Counted from the first letter of the stretch, positions 10,745-24,065 are shown. The stretch is 64,000 bases of DNA from Zoogloea sp. (GCF_023150065.1 NZ_JAKLLN010000016.1:58764-122763); one strand, 5' to 3'. The notes: a model not told the origin generated them from the letters alone. A program made the numbers and translations.

Positions 10745-11278
10745 TCAGTCGTCGGCGGCCACCGCCCCATCCGGAAAGAGCACATCGGTATAGCCGAAGC
10801 GGGAGAAGTCCCGGACGCGCATGGGGTACAGGACACCGTCCAGGTGGTCGCACTCGTGCTGCACCACCCGGGCATGAAAGCCGGTGGCGAGACGATCGAT
10901 CAGCTGACCGTGCTCGTCAAAGCCGGTATAGCGCAAGGACGTCCAGCGCGGCACCCAACCCCTGAGGCCGGGCACGGAGAGACAGCCCTCCCAGCCCCCT
11001 TCCTCCTCCTCACTCTGGGGCGTCAGCTCCGGATTGATCAGCACCGTATCGGGCACCGCGGATGCATCGGGGTAGCGGGGGCTAGGGCCTCCGCCAAAGA
11101 TCACCACACGCAGGTCAACGCCGATCTGCGGCGCTGCCAGGCCCGCTCCGTTCAGGTACGCCATGGTGTCGCGCATGTCCTGGATCAGGGCCGCCAGCTC
11201 AGGCGTACCAAAGGCCTGCACCGGCACCGCACGTCGAAGCAGACGCGCATCGCCCATGCGCAAGACGGCGCGGATCAT
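10745..11278 (-). CDS. def: peptide deformylase
   Basis: Fe(II)/Zn enzyme that removes the N-formyl group from nascent proteins, acting before methionine aminopeptidase (map, 3 kb away). All three motifs are present: [10 protein letters not shown] (residues 44-53), EGCLSVPG with metal ligand C99, and HECDHLDG with H141, E142 and H145. The 177-residue length is normal. Its ATG overlaps the TGA of the upstream phosphorylase gene (ATGA), suggesting coupled translation. This def is not next to fmt, so the genome may carry another copy; that is inference. Confidence 0.95.
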   Translation of the reverse strand: MIRAVLRMGDARLLRRAVPVQAFGTPELAALIQDMRDTMAYLNGAGLAAPQIGVDLRVVIFGGGPSPRYPDASAVPDTVLINPELTPQSEEEEGGWEGCLSVPGLRGWVPRWTSLRYTGFDEHGQLIDRLATGFHARVVQHECDHLDGVLYPMRVRDFSRFGYTDVLFPDGAVAADD

Positions 11279-12027
11279 GCCTCGCAGATGTGGTCGAGTA
11301 CGTGACGCACCCGCCCCATCGCCTCCCGAAGCACGGTGTCGATGCTGTCGAAACAGATTCCCGACGCGCTGCTTGCACGCCCCGCGGCAAAGTTGGCAAT
11401 CACGTTGATCGCGGCATACGGAATGCCCAGCTCACGGGCCAGCGCAGCCTCCGGCATGCCGGTCATGCCCACCACATCGCAACCATCCCGCTCCAGGCGA
11501 TTGATCTCTGCCGCCGTTTCCAGCCGGGGGCCCTGGGTCGCCCCATACACTGCCCCGTCAGCCACCTGCTCGCCGGCCGCCGCCGCGGCTGCGAGAATCC
11601 GCTGCCGCAAGGCAAGATCATAGGGCTCGGTGAAATCGATATGCACCACCGCCTCTTCGGAGTTCTCGTGGAAGGTGCTCTTGCGCCCCCAGGTGTAATC
11701 GATGATCTGGTTCGGAACGACCAGGGAGCCCGGGCACAGATCGGCGCGAATGCCCCCCACCGAAGCCACCGAGATGATGGCATCCACCTTGGCCTGATGC
11801 AGGGCCCACAGGTTCGCCTGGTAATTCACCCGATGGGGCGGAATGGTGTGCCCGTATCCATGCCGCGCCAGAAAAACCACCGGCTTGTGACACAGGCGTC
11901 CGAACGTGAGCGCACCGGAAGGCTCGCCGTAGGGCGTCCGCACCACCTCCCGACGAATCAGGTCAAGGGATGCAAGCTGGGTAAGGCCGCTGCCGCCGAT
12001 GATTGCCAGCATGTCCGGCACCTCCAT
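11275..12027 (-). CDS. S-methyl-5'-thioinosine/methylthioadenosine phosphorylase
   Basis: Purine nucleoside phosphorylase of the MTAP/MTIP family that cleaves the ribosidic bond of methylthio-nucleosides from polyamine metabolism. Family motifs: IIGGSG at the N-terminus, [21 protein letters not shown] (phosphate and nucleoside site), SVASVGGI and [19 protein letters not shown]. In place of the Asp pair that recognises adenine in MTAP, the sequence reads IANFAAGR with Asn, which favours a 6-oxopurine substrate such as methylthioinosine; this is inference. The start may be the ATG at 12027 or the second one 5 codons in (MLAIIGGSG). Its stop overlaps def. Confidence 0.85.
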   Translation of the reverse strand: MEVPDMLAIIGGSGLTQLASLDLIRREVVRTPYGEPSGALTFGRLCHKPVVFLARHGYGHTIPPHRVNYQANLWALHQAKVDAIISVASVGGIRADLCPGSLVVPNQIIDYTWGRKSTFHENSEEAVVHIDFTEPYDLALRQRILAAAAAAGEQVADGAVYGATQGPRLETAAEINRLERDGCDVVGMTGMPEAALARELGIPYAAINVIANFAAGRASSASGICFDSIDTVLREAMGRVRHVLDHICEA

Positions 12028-12046
12028 TAAAACGTATCAGGCGCGA

Positions 12047-12055
12047 ATCTTAGCA
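12047..12055 (-). promoter_or_regulatory. extended -10 promoter candidate for the phosphorylase-def pair
   Basis: Minus strand TGCTAAGAT, an extended -10 (TGn-TAAGAT) with no good -35. It mirrors the typA element on the other strand. Confidence 0.4.
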
Positions 12056-12098
12056 CGGGGGCCAACACCGCCCGCCCATGCTGCGATGCGCAAAGACG

Positions 12099-12107
12099 TG
12101 CTAAAAT
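12099..12107 (+). promoter_or_regulatory. extended -10 promoter candidate for typA
   Basis: TGCTAAAAT fits an extended -10 (TGn followed by TAAAAT). No good -35 is visible 16-18 bases upstream. The predicted start lies about 30 bases before the typA ATG. Confidence 0.45.
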
Positions 12108-12141
12108 TTTGGGTTTACAAGTACTTCCGGTATCCAACCCC

Positions 12142-13956
12142 ATGTCCCGCGCCATTCGAAACATTGCCATCATCGCCCACGTTGACCACGGCAAGACCAC
12201 CCTCGTCGACCAGCTCCTGCGCCAGTCCGGCACCTTCCGTGAAAACCAGCAGGTCACCGAGCGGGTGATGGACAGCAACGACATCGAAAAGGAACGGGGC
12301 ATCACGATCCTCTCGAAGAACTGTGCGATCCAGTACGGCGACACCCACATCAACATCGTAGACACCCCGGGCCACGCCGACTTCGGCGGTGAGGTCGAGC
12401 GCGTGCTGTCCATGGTCGACAGCGTGCTGCTGCTGGTCGACTCTGTTGAAGGCCCCATGCCCCAGACCCGCTTCGTGACCCGCAAGGCCCTGGCCCTCGG
12501 TCTCAAGCCCATCGTCGTGATCAACAAGATCGACCGTCCGGGCGCCCGCCCCGACTGGGTCATCAACCACACCTTCGACCTCTTCGACAAACTCGGCGCC
12601 ACCGACGAGCAGCTCGACTTCCCCATCATCTACGCCTCCGGCCTCAACGGCTTCGCGATGGAGAACCTCGAAGACGAGCGCACCGACATGCGCCCGCTGT
12701 TCGATGCCATCCTCAAGCACGTTCCGGCGCCCGAAGTGGACGCCGAAGGCCCGCTGCAGATGCAGATCTGCTCCCTGGACTATTCCACCTACATGGGCCA
12801 GATCGGTATCGGCCGCATCAAGCGTGGCCGCATCAAGCCCAACCAGGAACTCATCGTGATGTACGGCGACGAGAACCGCGGCAAGGGCAAGGTCAGCCAG
12901 ATCCTGACCTTCAAGGGCCTCGAGCGCTCCCCCGCCGAAGTCGCGGAAGCCGGCGACATCGTGCTGGTGGCCGGCATCCAGCAGGTCAACATCGGCGTGA
13001 CCCTTTGCGACCCCGAGTGTCTCGAAGGCATGACCCCCATCGCGGTGGACGAGCCCACCCTGACCATGAACTTCATGGTCAACTCCTCCCCCCTGGCCGG
13101 CCGTGAAGGCAAGTTCGTCACCAGCCGCCAGATCCGTGAGCGTCTCGAGAAGGAACTGCTGAAGAACGTCGCCCTGCGCGTCAACTTCACCAACGACTCC
13201 GACACCTTCGAAGTCTCCGGCCGCGGCGAACTGCACCTGACCATCCTGCTCGAGAACATGCGTCGGGAAGGCTACGAAATGGCTGTGGGCCGCCCCCGCG
13301 TGGTGTTCAAGGACATCGACGGCGTCAAGTGCGAGCCTTACGAAATGCTGACCGTCGACGTGGAAGAAGAGCACCAGGGCGGCGTGATGGAAGAACTCGG
13401 CCGCCGCCGTGGCGAGCTGCAGGACATGGCCCCGGACGGCAAGGGCCGCGTGCGCCTCGAGTACCGCATCCCGGCCCGCGGCCTGATCGGCTTCCAGGGC
13501 GAATTCCTGACCATGACCCGCGGTACCGGTCTGGCCAGCCACGTGTTCGACGACTACGGTCCGATGGGCGGCACCCTGGCCGAACGTCGCAACGGCGTGC
13601 TGATTTCCCAGAACGACGGCGAGGCCGTGGCCTACGCCCTGTGGAACCTGCAGGATCGCGGCCGCATGTTCGTGAGCCCGGGCGATGCGCTGTACGAAGG
13701 CATGATCATCGGCATCCACACCCGCGACAACGACCTGGTGGTGAACCCGATCAAGGGCAAGCAGCTGACCAACGTGCGCGCCTCCGGCACCGACGAAGCC
13801 GTGCGCCTGATCAACCCGATCCAGCTGACCCTCGAATCCGCCATCGAATTCATCGCCGATGACGAGATCGTCGAGATCACCCCCAAGAGCATCCGTCTGC
13901 GCAAGCGCTTCCTCAAGGAGCACGACCGCAAGCGTGCCGCCCGCGAAGAAGCATGA
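12142..13956 (+). CDS. typA: ribosome-associated GTPase TypA/BipA
   Basis: Translational GTPase of the EF-G class linked to ribosome assembly and stress or cold adaptation. The ATG at 12142 gives 604 residues, matching the family. The G1 loop AHVDHGKTT lies at residues 12-20, with [18 protein letters not shown] and [10 protein letters not shown] as G2-G4, and the C-terminal BipA-specific domain ([24 protein letters not shown] stretch, then [13 protein letters not shown]). No Shine-Dalgarno is evident. A strong terminator follows. Confidence 0.97.
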   Translation: MSRAIRNIAIIAHVDHGKTTLVDQLLRQSGTFRENQQVTERVMDSNDIEKERGITILSKNCAIQYGDTHINIVDTPGHADFGGEVERVLSMVDSVLLLVDSVEGPMPQTRFVTRKALALGLKPIVVINKIDRPGARPDWVINHTFDLFDKLGATDEQLDFPIIYASGLNGFAMENLEDERTDMRPLFDAILKHVPAPEVDAEGPLQMQICSLDYSTYMGQIGIGRIKRGRIKPNQELIVMYGDENRGKGKVSQILTFKGLERSPAEVAEAGDIVLVAGIQQVNIGVTLCDPECLEGMTPIAVDEPTLTMNFMVNSSPLAGREGKFVTSRQIRERLEKELLKNVALRVNFTNDSDTFEVSGRGELHLTILLENMRREGYEMAVGRPRVVFKDIDGVKCEPYEMLTVDVEEEHQGGVMEELGRRRGELQDMAPDGKGRVRLEYRIPARGLIGFQGEFLTMTRGTGLASHVFDDYGPMGGTLAERRNGVLISQNDGEAVAYALWNLQDRGRMFVSPGDALYEGMIIGIHTRDNDLVVNPIKGKQLTNVRASGTDEAVRLINPIQLTLESAIEFIADDEIVEITPKSIRLRKRFLKEHDRKRAAREEA

Positions 13957-13990
13957 TCGCCTGAAGCCAGGCCGGGGCAACCCGGCCCAG

Positions 13991-14030
13991 CCAATAAAAA
14001 GCGCGGCCATCGAGCCGCGCTTTTTATTGG
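13991..14030. terminator. bidirectional intrinsic terminator between typA and galU
   Basis: A perfect 17-base inverted repeat with a 6-base loop: CCAATAAAAAGCGCGGC on one arm and its complement on the other. The A/T ends supply a U-tract on both strands, so it can stop both convergent transcripts. Confidence 0.9.
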
Positions 14031-14069
14031 CCGCCCCGCCTGAACACGGGACTCAGACAGGCTGTCGGA

Positions 14070-14942
14070 TCAAGTCCGCGCAGCCAGGAAGGCCGCAAAT
14101 TCCGCCCCGACTTCCGGGTGCTTCAATCCCAGCTCAACGGTTGCCCGCAGGTAACCCAGCTTGGACCCGCAGTCATAGCGCACGCCACGGAACTGATAGG
14201 CCAGCACCGCCTCCTCCTTGAGCAATGAAGCGATGGCATCGGTGAGCTGAAGTTCGCCGCCCGCCCCCGGCTTGAGCTGACGCAGATGCTCGAAAATGCG
14301 TCCCGTCAGGATGTAGCGGCCGATCACCGCCTGGGTGGACGGCGCCTCGTCAGGCTTCGGCTTCTCGACAATCCCGCACACCCGCTGGATCTCACCGCTA
14401 TCACGCTCGGTGCTGACAATGCCGTACTGACGGGTCTGCTCGCGGGGCACATTCATCACACCCAGCACGGAGCAGCGATGGTAGTTGTAGACCTCGGCCA
14501 TCTGCCGCATCACCGGCGACTCACCCAGGGAATCCAGCAGATCGTCAGCCAGCAGCACGGCGAAGGGCTCATCCCCCACCACCGGCGCGGCACACAGCAC
14601 CGCATGCCCAAGGCCGAGCGCCTCGGCCTGGCGGATGTAGATGCAATTGACGTGAGACGGCACGGTATCGCGCACGATCTTCAGGAGCTCCGCCTTTCCG
14701 CGCATCTCCAGCTCGGTCTCGAGCTCATAGGCCTTGTCGAAATGATCTTCGATGGCCCGCTTGGAGCGCCCGGTGATGAACACCAGATCCGTCATGCCCG
14801 CCGCCACGGCTTCCTCGACCGCGTACTGGATCAGCGGCTTGTCCACGATCGGCATCATCTCCTTGGGGCTGGCCTTGGTCGCCGGCAGAAAACGGCTCCC
14901 CAGGCCCGCCACGGGAAACACCGCCTTCGTCACCTTCTTCAT
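14070..14942 (-). CDS. galU: UTP--glucose-1-phosphate uridylyltransferase
   Basis: Makes UDP-glucose from UTP and glucose 1-phosphate for surface polysaccharides. The protein opens [20 protein letters not shown] with the nucleotidyltransferase signature [17 protein letters not shown] and [13 protein letters not shown]. Three starts are possible (GTG 14948, ATG 14945, ATG 14942); 14942 is preferred because GGAG lies 7 bases upstream, giving 290 residues. The ATG at 14945 shares one base with the ligA stop (TGATG). Identification is firm, the exact start is not. Confidence 0.93.
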   Translation of the reverse strand: MKKVTKAVFPVAGLGSRFLPATKASPKEMMPIVDKPLIQYAVEEAVAAGMTDLVFITGRSKRAIEDHFDKAYELETELEMRGKAELLKIVRDTVPSHVNCIYIRQAEALGLGHAVLCAAPVVGDEPFAVLLADDLLDSLGESPVMRQMAEVYNYHRCSVLGVMNVPREQTRQYGIVSTERDSGEIQRVCGIVEKPKPDEAPSTQAVIGRYILTGRIFEHLRQLKPGAGGELQLTDAIASLLKEEAVLAYQFRGVRYDCGSKLGYLRATVELGLKHPEVGAEFAAFLAART

Positions 14943-14944
14943 CA

Positions 14945-17053
<2,109 letters not shown>

Positions 17054-18154
17054 TCAGGAGAACAGGCGGCGCGCCAGGGCAGAGCCGGGGGCAATGCCGT
17101 ACTCGACCATCTGCCCCTGGAACTGCTCGATCTGCGCCCGGATAAGGCCAACGGCCTTGTCACCGAAGGGCGAACGGTTGTCGTCCACCACGGCGCCGTT
17201 GAGGGCTTCCGCGAGCTGCTGGGCCACCGCCATCATGCGCTCGAAGACCCTCACGCCGTCGGCCACCCGGGGCACGTCCAGGGTCAGGGTCACGCCCTGG
17301 GTGGTGAGCCCGCGCATGTCCTCGGCCACAAACAGGGACGGCTCGAGATTGCCCAGCACAAACTGGCTGATGCCCTGCTCGTCACGGGCATGGAAACAGC
17401 CATCTTCCAGCAGCTCAAGGCCGGCCGCCTCGGCCAGGCCGCGCAGCTTGGTTCCGGCGAAAGCGTGCTCCCGGGCCACCACGTTGACGCCGATCTGGAT
17501 ATCCACACCGGCACAGAAACGGTCCAGCTCGGCAGCCTGGGCCAGGGCTTCACCCTTGGCCGGCAGCGACGGGATGGCCATGAAGATGTCGCACATGCGC
17601 TGCAGGCCGTCACTCACCAGGGCCAGGTCGGCATCGCCGGCCGCGCCCCGGCGATCCACCAGCTGCAAGGCCACGCAGATCCAGTGGTAGCTGCTGCCGC
17701 TGTTCGGGCCCACGGCCTCCCAGCGGTTGTCGGAATCGGAAAAGCCGAACCAGCGCACCGGCTTGGTGATGCCCTGGAGCTGCTCGGAGGCGGCCTGCCA
17801 CAGGCGTCCCGCAACCACGGGCTCGATGGATTCGACACGCACCACCCAGTCGGCCCGCTCGTCCACCTCGGGGGGCAGCAGCGGCGGCACCCGGCGGGCA
17901 CTGGCATCCTTGACAGTCTTGGCACTGGGCTGGACTCGGGCTGGCGCGTCGACGCTGATCACCGGCTCGACCCTTTCGGTGGAGCCCACGCCGGCTGGCA
18001 ACTCGCTGAGCACGGGCTCCTGGGCACTGGGTGGGACCAGGGGCTCCAGGGCCTTGCGCTGCTTGCGCTCCTGCCACTTGTTGAACGCAAAGATGCCGAC
18101 GACCACCGCGCCGCCAACACCCACCAGACCCATTTGCAACTCACTGATTGCCAT
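17054..18154 (-). CDS. zipA: ZipA-like cell division protein (FtsZ-binding C-terminal domain)
   Basis: Probable inner-membrane anchor of the FtsZ ring. The 366-residue protein has one N-terminal membrane segment (residues 8-24), then a basic stretch (KWQERKQRK), a proline- and acidic-rich linker, and a C-terminal domain of about 140 residues that resembles the ZipA FtsZ-binding fold (LEDGCFHARD, SQFVLGNLEPSLF, QGVTLTLDVPRVADG). Its place between smc and ligA supports the call, because zipA lies beside ligA in Gammaproteobacteria. Sequence resemblance to enterobacterial ZipA is low, so the role is partly inferred from context. Confidence 0.75.
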   Translation of the reverse strand: MAISELQMGLVGVGGAVVVGIFAFNKWQERKQRKALEPLVPPSAQEPVLSELPAGVGSTERVEPVISVDAPARVQPSAKTVKDASARRVPPLLPPEVDERADWVVRVESIEPVVAGRLWQAASEQLQGITKPVRWFGFSDSDNRWEAVGPNSGSSYHWICVALQLVDRRGAAGDADLALVSDGLQRMCDIFMAIPSLPAKGEALAQAAELDRFCAGVDIQIGVNVVAREHAFAGTKLRGLAEAAGLELLEDGCFHARDEQGISQFVLGNLEPSLFVAEDMRGLTTQGVTLTLDVPRVADGVRVFERMMAVAQQLAEALNGAVVDDNRSPFGDKAVGLIRAQIEQFQGQMVEYGIAPGSALARRLFS

Positions 18155-18174
18155 CGATTTCCCTTGTTTCCCGG

Positions 18175-21100
18175 TCAGGCTGCGCTGGCTTCGGCCAGCC
18201 GCAGCGCTTCCTCGATATCCACTTCCACCACTCTCGACACCCCCTGCTCCTGCATCGTGACCCCCACCAGCTGCTGCGCGATCTCCATGGTGATCTTGCT
18301 ATGGCTGATGAACACGAACTGGGTCTGCGACGACATGCGCTTGACCATCTGGCAGTAACGCTCGGTATTCGAGTCATCCAGGGGTGCGTCGACCTCGTCC
18401 AGCATGCAGAAAGGCGCAGGATTGAGCTGGAACATGGAAAATACCAGAGCAATCGCCGTCAGGGCCTTTTCGCCGCCCGAAAGCAGCTGGATCGAGCTGT
18501 TTTTCTTGCCCGGCGGCTGGGCGACGATGGAGATGCCTGCATCGAGGATCTCGTCGCCAGTCAGCACCAGCCGCGCTTCGCCCCCTCCGAACAGCATGGG
18601 GAACAAGCTGCCGAAATGGCGATTGACCGTATTGTACGTCTCCTGCAGCTGCTCCCGGGTCTCCCTGTCGATGCGCCGTATCGCATCCTCCAGGGTTTCG
18701 ATCGCCCCAAGAAGGTCATCGGTCTGAGCGTCCAGATAGGACTTGCGCTCGGAGGCCGCCTTCAGTTCATCCAGGGCCGCAAGATTGACCGGCCCAAGCT
18801 CGGCGATCTCCCGGCCCAGGCGAGCCACTTCGCGCTGCAGCGACCCTTCACGCAGATCGGGGGTGAGCAGCGGGGACAGCACGGCTTCATCGGCCTGAGC
18901 CTCCTCAAGGCGTGCCGCGTGCTGCCCTTCGGCCATCTCGGCGGCCTGCACCCGCAGGCGCAGATCGGCCACACGCTCCCGCTGGGGCGCAGCGGCATGT
19001 TCGGTGCGCTGCCGCTCCTCTTCCAGTGCGCGCAGGCCGGCGTTGGCCTCCTCCAGGGTATTCCGGCACGCGGCAAGCGCGGTTTCACGCACCGTCCGCT
19101 GGGCAACGGAGTCCTGCAGGGCGGCGGCCACCGACACCTCGTCGATCTCGAGCAGGGACTCGCGGCGCTCCACCAGTTCGTCGGCGATGCGCGCCAGCTG
19201 CTCGGCAGCCAGCGCCCGGTTGCGATCGAGATCTTCGAGCTTGCTGCGGCACTCCCGCTCCGAGTGACGAGCCTCCTGCAGCTCCCGCGCCAGGGCCTGT
19301 TCCAGGGCGCGGGTCTCACGCAGGGCACTGTCCCGCTCGCGCCGCACCGACTCGGCCGCATCCAGGCGGCCGCGCTGCAGCTCGGCCATCTCGCGGCTGC
19401 GCTCCAGCTCGGTCTCGGAGCGCATCAGACGGTCGCGCTCGGCCTGTTCGCCATGGGCGATCTCGCCCAGGTCCCGGTCGATCTGGCCACAGCGCTCTTC
19501 ATAGCGCATCCGGGCCTGATTGAGCTTGAGCACCTCGACCTGCTCCGCATGAACACGCGCCTGCAGGGCCTGGGCATCGCGGCGCAGGCTGGCGATGGAC
19601 TCCTGCAGACGGCTGGCCAGGGCCTCCGACTCCCCTACCGCAGCGTGGGCCAGGGCCGCCTCATCCTGGGCAGCCTGCACCTCGGCACTCAGATGCTCGA
19701 TCTCGCGCTGACGCTCGATGACACCGTGGGTGCGGGAGTCAGGTGCATAGTGACTGAGGGCGTATCGATCAAGGAGCCGCCCCTCCCGCGACACCAGCAC
19801 CGTGCCGACGGGCAGTTCACTGCGCCGGGGCAGCCATTCCGCCAGATCGTCAACAACAAAGGCCCGGCCGAGCCAGGCATCCAGGGTTTCAGCGAGATCC
19901 GGATCGGCATCCACCAGGGCGCTCAGCGGACGGGTACCTGCAGGCCCCTCAACCACACCCGCGCAAGGGATGCCCCCCGGCAGCAGAAAAGCCACCGCCC
20001 CCGGCACCTTGTCGGCCAGGGCCGCCAGGGCAGCCTGGCCGTCCACCGCCGGCAAGGCCGCGAGCCGCTCGCGCAGCACCGCCTCGACTGCCAGCTCCCA
20101 GCCAGCTTCGACACGCAGGCGCTGCCACAGGGGCGTCAGTGCATCCAGGTGATGGCGCTTGAGCCAGTCACCCAACTGCCCCTGCGCCTGCACCTTGCTT
20201 TGCAGCTGAACCAGGGCCTCGCGGCGCGCCCGCAGTTCGGTGGCCCGGCGCTGGGCCTGACGCTCGGCCTCCATGGCATGCTTGAGGGCCTGCTGAGCGG
20301 CGGGCACCTGCCCGTTGAGCTCGCCCAGTTCGGACTGACTGCGGGCCAGGCTGTCCTCGACCTCTTCGAGCATCGCCTCACGCTCGGCCACCTGGCGCAG
20401 ATCCGGCGCCTGCACGGCCGACTGCTCCTGCTGCAGACGTGCGCGGCGCTGGGACAGAGCCTCGAGGGTGCGCTCGCTGCTCACCCGGTGGGCCTCTTCA
20501 ACCCGGATCTGCTGTTCGGCGTGGTTGAGCTCACGCCGCACCGCCGCCGCCGCCGCATCGGCGCTGCGCAAGGCCTCCTCCGCTTCGGGCAGACGTTCTC
20601 CGACTTCCCCGTGCCGGGCCTCGGCCTGCTCGGCCCGGATGGCGGCGTGCTCGAGCAAACCATTCCAGCGCTCGCCGTCCGCGGCCAGGGTGTCGAGCTG
20701 ACTGCGCCACTGGGCATCATCACGTTCGAGCTGGGCCAGCCGGCTTTCCAGGATGCGCCGACTATCCCGCAGACGGGCCAGCTCGCCCTCCAGACGGGTC
20801 AGTTCGGAGCTCACCGCATAGAGCGCCTCCTGGGCCAGCTGCACACCTTCATTGGCACCCAGCTGGGCAGTGCGGGCGGTTTCAAGCTGGCCTTCCAGCA
20901 GCTGCAGGTGGGTCGAGTCCGCCTCGATGCGCCGGGTCGCCTCGGCCAGCTCTTCCGACAGACGGGCGCGCTCGGCCCGCGCCTCGTTGCGCTTCATCAG
21001 CCACAGCAGATTCTGGCGCTCGGACAGGCTGGCGTTGAGCTGCCGGAATTTCTCGGCAACGGCGGCCTGGGTTTCGAGCTTGCCGATCTGCTGGCCGAGC

Positions 21101-21699
21101 TCATTGCGAATGTCTTCGAGGCGGGTCAGGTTGTCCCGGGCATCGGACAAGCGCCCTTCGGTTTCACGGCGCCGCTCCCGGTACTTGGTGACCCCCGCGG
21201 CCTCCTCGAGAAAGCCCCGCACCTCTTCAGGCTTGGCCTCGATGATGCGGGAGATCATGCCCTGCTCGATGATGGCGTAGGCCCGCGGGCCAAGACCGGT
21301 GCCAAGGAACAGATCGATCACGTCCTTGCGACGGACCTGCACCCCGTTGATGTAATACGTGGACTCGCCGCTGCGGTCGAGCACCCGCTTCACGGCCACC
21401 TCGGCATAAGGCTTCCACTGGCCGGCAGCCCTGCCCTCCGCGTTGTCGAACACCAGCTCGACGCTCGCCCGGGACACCGGCTTGCGCGTGGTGGAGCCAT
21501 TGAAGATGACGTCCAGCATCGAACCGCCGCGCAGGGCCGAGGCCCGCGACTCGCCCAGCACCCAGCGCACGGCATCGATGATGTTCGACTTGCCGCAACC
21601 GTTCGGACCGACGACACCCACCAGATTGCCGGGCGTAAGCACGGTGGTCGGGTCTACGAAGGTCTTGAAACCGGCGAGCTTGAGTTTGGCCAGGCGCAC
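18175..21699 (-). CDS. smc: chromosome segregation protein SMC
   Basis: Condensin ATPase that compacts and segregates the chromosome, partnered by ScpA and ScpB, encoded at 50.6-52 kb in this window. The start is the GTG at 21699 (reads MRLAKLKLAGFKTFVDP), giving 1174 residues. Walker A GPNGCGKSN lies at residues 31-39, long coiled coils flank a central hinge (around GDWLKRHHLDALTPLWQRL), and the C-terminal head has LSGGEKALTAIALVF followed by Walker B MLDEVDAPLDDSN. It is the first gene of the smc-zipA-ligA-galU set; no frameshift is seen. Confidence 0.97.
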   Translation of the reverse strand: MRLAKLKLAGFKTFVDPTTVLTPGNLVGVVGPNGCGKSNIIDAVRWVLGESRASALRGGSMLDVIFNGSTTRKPVSRASVELVFDNAEGRAAGQWKPYAEVAVKRVLDRSGESTYYINGVQVRRKDVIDLFLGTGLGPRAYAIIEQGMISRIIEAKPEEVRGFLEEAAGVTKYRERRRETEGRLSDARDNLTRLEDIRNELGQQIGKLETQAAVAEKFRQLNASLSERQNLLWLMKRNEARAERARLSEELAEATRRIEADSTHLQLLEGQLETARTAQLGANEGVQLAQEALYAVSSELTRLEGELARLRDSRRILESRLAQLERDDAQWRSQLDTLAADGERWNGLLEHAAIRAEQAEARHGEVGERLPEAEEALRSADAAAAAVRRELNHAEQQIRVEEAHRVSSERTLEALSQRRARLQQEQSAVQAPDLRQVAEREAMLEEVEDSLARSQSELGELNGQVPAAQQALKHAMEAERQAQRRATELRARREALVQLQSKVQAQGQLGDWLKRHHLDALTPLWQRLRVEAGWELAVEAVLRERLAALPAVDGQAALAALADKVPGAVAFLLPGGIPCAGVVEGPAGTRPLSALVDADPDLAETLDAWLGRAFVVDDLAEWLPRRSELPVGTVLVSREGRLLDRYALSHYAPDSRTHGVIERQREIEHLSAEVQAAQDEAALAHAAVGESEALASRLQESIASLRRDAQALQARVHAEQVEVLKLNQARMRYEERCGQIDRDLGEIAHGEQAERDRLMRSETELERSREMAELQRGRLDAAESVRRERDSALRETRALEQALARELQEARHSERECRSKLEDLDRNRALAAEQLARIADELVERRESLLEIDEVSVAAALQDSVAQRTVRETALAACRNTLEEANAGLRALEEERQRTEHAAAPQRERVADLRLRVQAAEMAEGQHAARLEEAQADEAVLSPLLTPDLREGSLQREVARLGREIAELGPVNLAALDELKAASERKSYLDAQTDDLLGAIETLEDAIRRIDRETREQLQETYNTVNRHFGSLFPMLFGGGEARLVLTGDEILDAGISIVAQPPGKKNSSIQLLSGGEKALTAIALVFSMFQLNPAPFCMLDEVDAPLDDSNTERYCQMVKRMSSQTQFVFISHSKITMEIAQQLVGVTMQEQGVSRVVEVDIEEALRLAEASAA

Positions 21700-21777
21700 G
21701 TATCGACAGGATGAAAGAGGGCTTGGGTGAGCGGATCTGCGGCAACAATGCTGCACCGCCACATTAACGACGGCCGC

Positions 21778-21783
21778 TATAAT
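21778..21783 (+). promoter_or_regulatory. candidate -10 element upstream of dapC
   Basis: A perfect TATAAT on the plus strand with a poor -35. On the minus strand the overlapping bases read TATTAT and could serve smc. A start near 21790 would leave a leader of about 205 bases before dapC that opens with the inverted repeat at 21796-21840. Confidence 0.35.
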
Positions 21784-21795
21784 AACATCTGCAAA

Positions 21796-21840
21796 AAAAG
21801 CGGCCATCGGGCATGTTTCAATCGCCTGTTTGCCGCTTTT
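21796..21840. repeat. terminator-like inverted repeat between smc and dapC
   Basis: AAAAGCGGC (21796-21804) and GCCGCTTTT (21832-21840) form a 9-base stem with a 27-base loop. The A/T ends make it terminator-like on both strands, yet it lies upstream of both divergent genes. Confidence 0.45.
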
Positions 21841-21995
21841 GTACCTGTCGCACCTGAACTGCTCTCCGTTGCGGCCGCCTGCAACCGCCCTTCGCCCTGA
21901 CAGCTCGCGACAAGCAACCTGCTGCGCCCGCACCCAGCCTGCCGGCGCCTTGACCCTCCGCCCCCTCCGGGCCGATTACAGGACACCTTCCGAAC

Positions 21996-23206
21996 GTGAA
22001 TCCGCACCTCCAGGATCTCCACCCCTACCCTTTCGAGAAGCTGCGCAGCCTCTTCGAGGGCATCACGCCCCCCGCCGACCTGTCGCCGATCCGCCTGTCC
22101 ATCGGCGAGCCCCAGCATGCGACGCCCGGCTTCATCCGCCAGGCCCTGGTGGATAACCTCGGCGGCCTCGCCAACTACCCGACCACCCAGGGCTCCGACG
22201 CCCTGCGGCAGTCCATCGCCGGCTGGCTCGAGCGCCGCTACGGTCTGCCGAAAGTCAACGCAGCCACCCAGGTACTGCCCGTCAATGGCTCCCGGGAGGC
22301 GCTGTTTGCCTTCGCCCAGTGCGTGATCGACGGCTCCCGGCCCGACGCGCTGGTGATATGCCCGAACCCGTTCTATCAGATCTACGAAGGTGCCGCCTAC
22401 CTGGCCGGCGCCCAACCCTACTTCATCAACAACCTGCCGGACGACCGTTTTGCCTCCGACTTCGCCGCCGTCCCGGAAGCCGACTGGCAGCGCGTGCAGC
22501 TGGTGTATGTCTGCTCCCCCGGCAACCCCACCGGCCGGGTGCTGTCCCTGGATGAATGGAAGCAGCTCTTCGACCTGTCGGACCGCTACGGCTTCGTGAT
22601 CGCCGCCGACGAGTGCTACTCCGAGATCTACTTCGACGACACCCAGCTGCCCATCGGCGGACTTGAGGCCGCCCATCGCCTGGGCCGCACCGATTTCCGC
22701 AACGTGGTGATGTTCTCCAGCCTGTCCAAGCGCTCCAACGTCCCCGGCATGCGCTCCGGCTTCGTGGCGGGCGACGCGGCCATCCTCAAGAAATTCCTGC
22801 TCTACCGCACCTACCACGGCTGCGCCATGAGCCCGTCGGTGCAGGCCGCCTCCGCAGCAGCCTGGAGCGACGAAGCCCACGTAGCCGAAAACCGCCGCCA
22901 GTACCGGGAAAAGTTCGCCGTCATCACCCCGATGATTGCCGCCCACCTGGAGGTGGAACTTCCCGACGCCGGCTTCTATCTATGGGCCCGGGTAGACCGC
23001 CTTGGCCTGTCGGACACCGAGTTCGCCCGCCGCCTTCAGGCCGAATATAATGTGACGGTTCTGCCCGGCAGCTACCTTGCGCGGGAAGCCCGCGGGGTCA
23101 ATCCCGGCGCCGGCTTCGTGCGCATCGCCCTCGTTGCCGACCTGGCCGAGTGCGTCGAGGCAGCCCGTCGCATCGTCTCCTTCGCCCAACAACTATCGAA
23201 CAACTC

Positions 23207-23210
<4 letters not shown>
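21996..23210 (+). CDS. dapC: succinyldiaminopimelate transaminase
   Basis: PLP class I/II aminotransferase that converts N-succinyl-2-amino-6-ketopimelate to N-succinyl-LL-diaminopimelate for lysine and peptidoglycan synthesis. The 404-residue protein has the fold-I motifs [23 protein letters not shown] and the PLP lysine in [16 protein letters not shown]. It heads dapC-dapD-pilU-dapE, which supports the specific role over other aminotransferases of the family. The stop overlaps the dapD ATG (ATGA). Confidence 0.92.
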
Positions 23211-24055
<845 letters not shown>

Positions 24056-24065
24056 CGACCCCAGC

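Noticed and set aside
12115..14010. A 631-codon open frame opposite typA
   Set aside because: Complement of a strongly conserved GTPase gene; also runs through the typA/galU terminator.
18148..21714. A 1188-codon open frame on the plus strand opposite smc
   Set aside because: Antisense shadow of the smc coiled coils, with repetitive composition following from heptad codons on the other strand.
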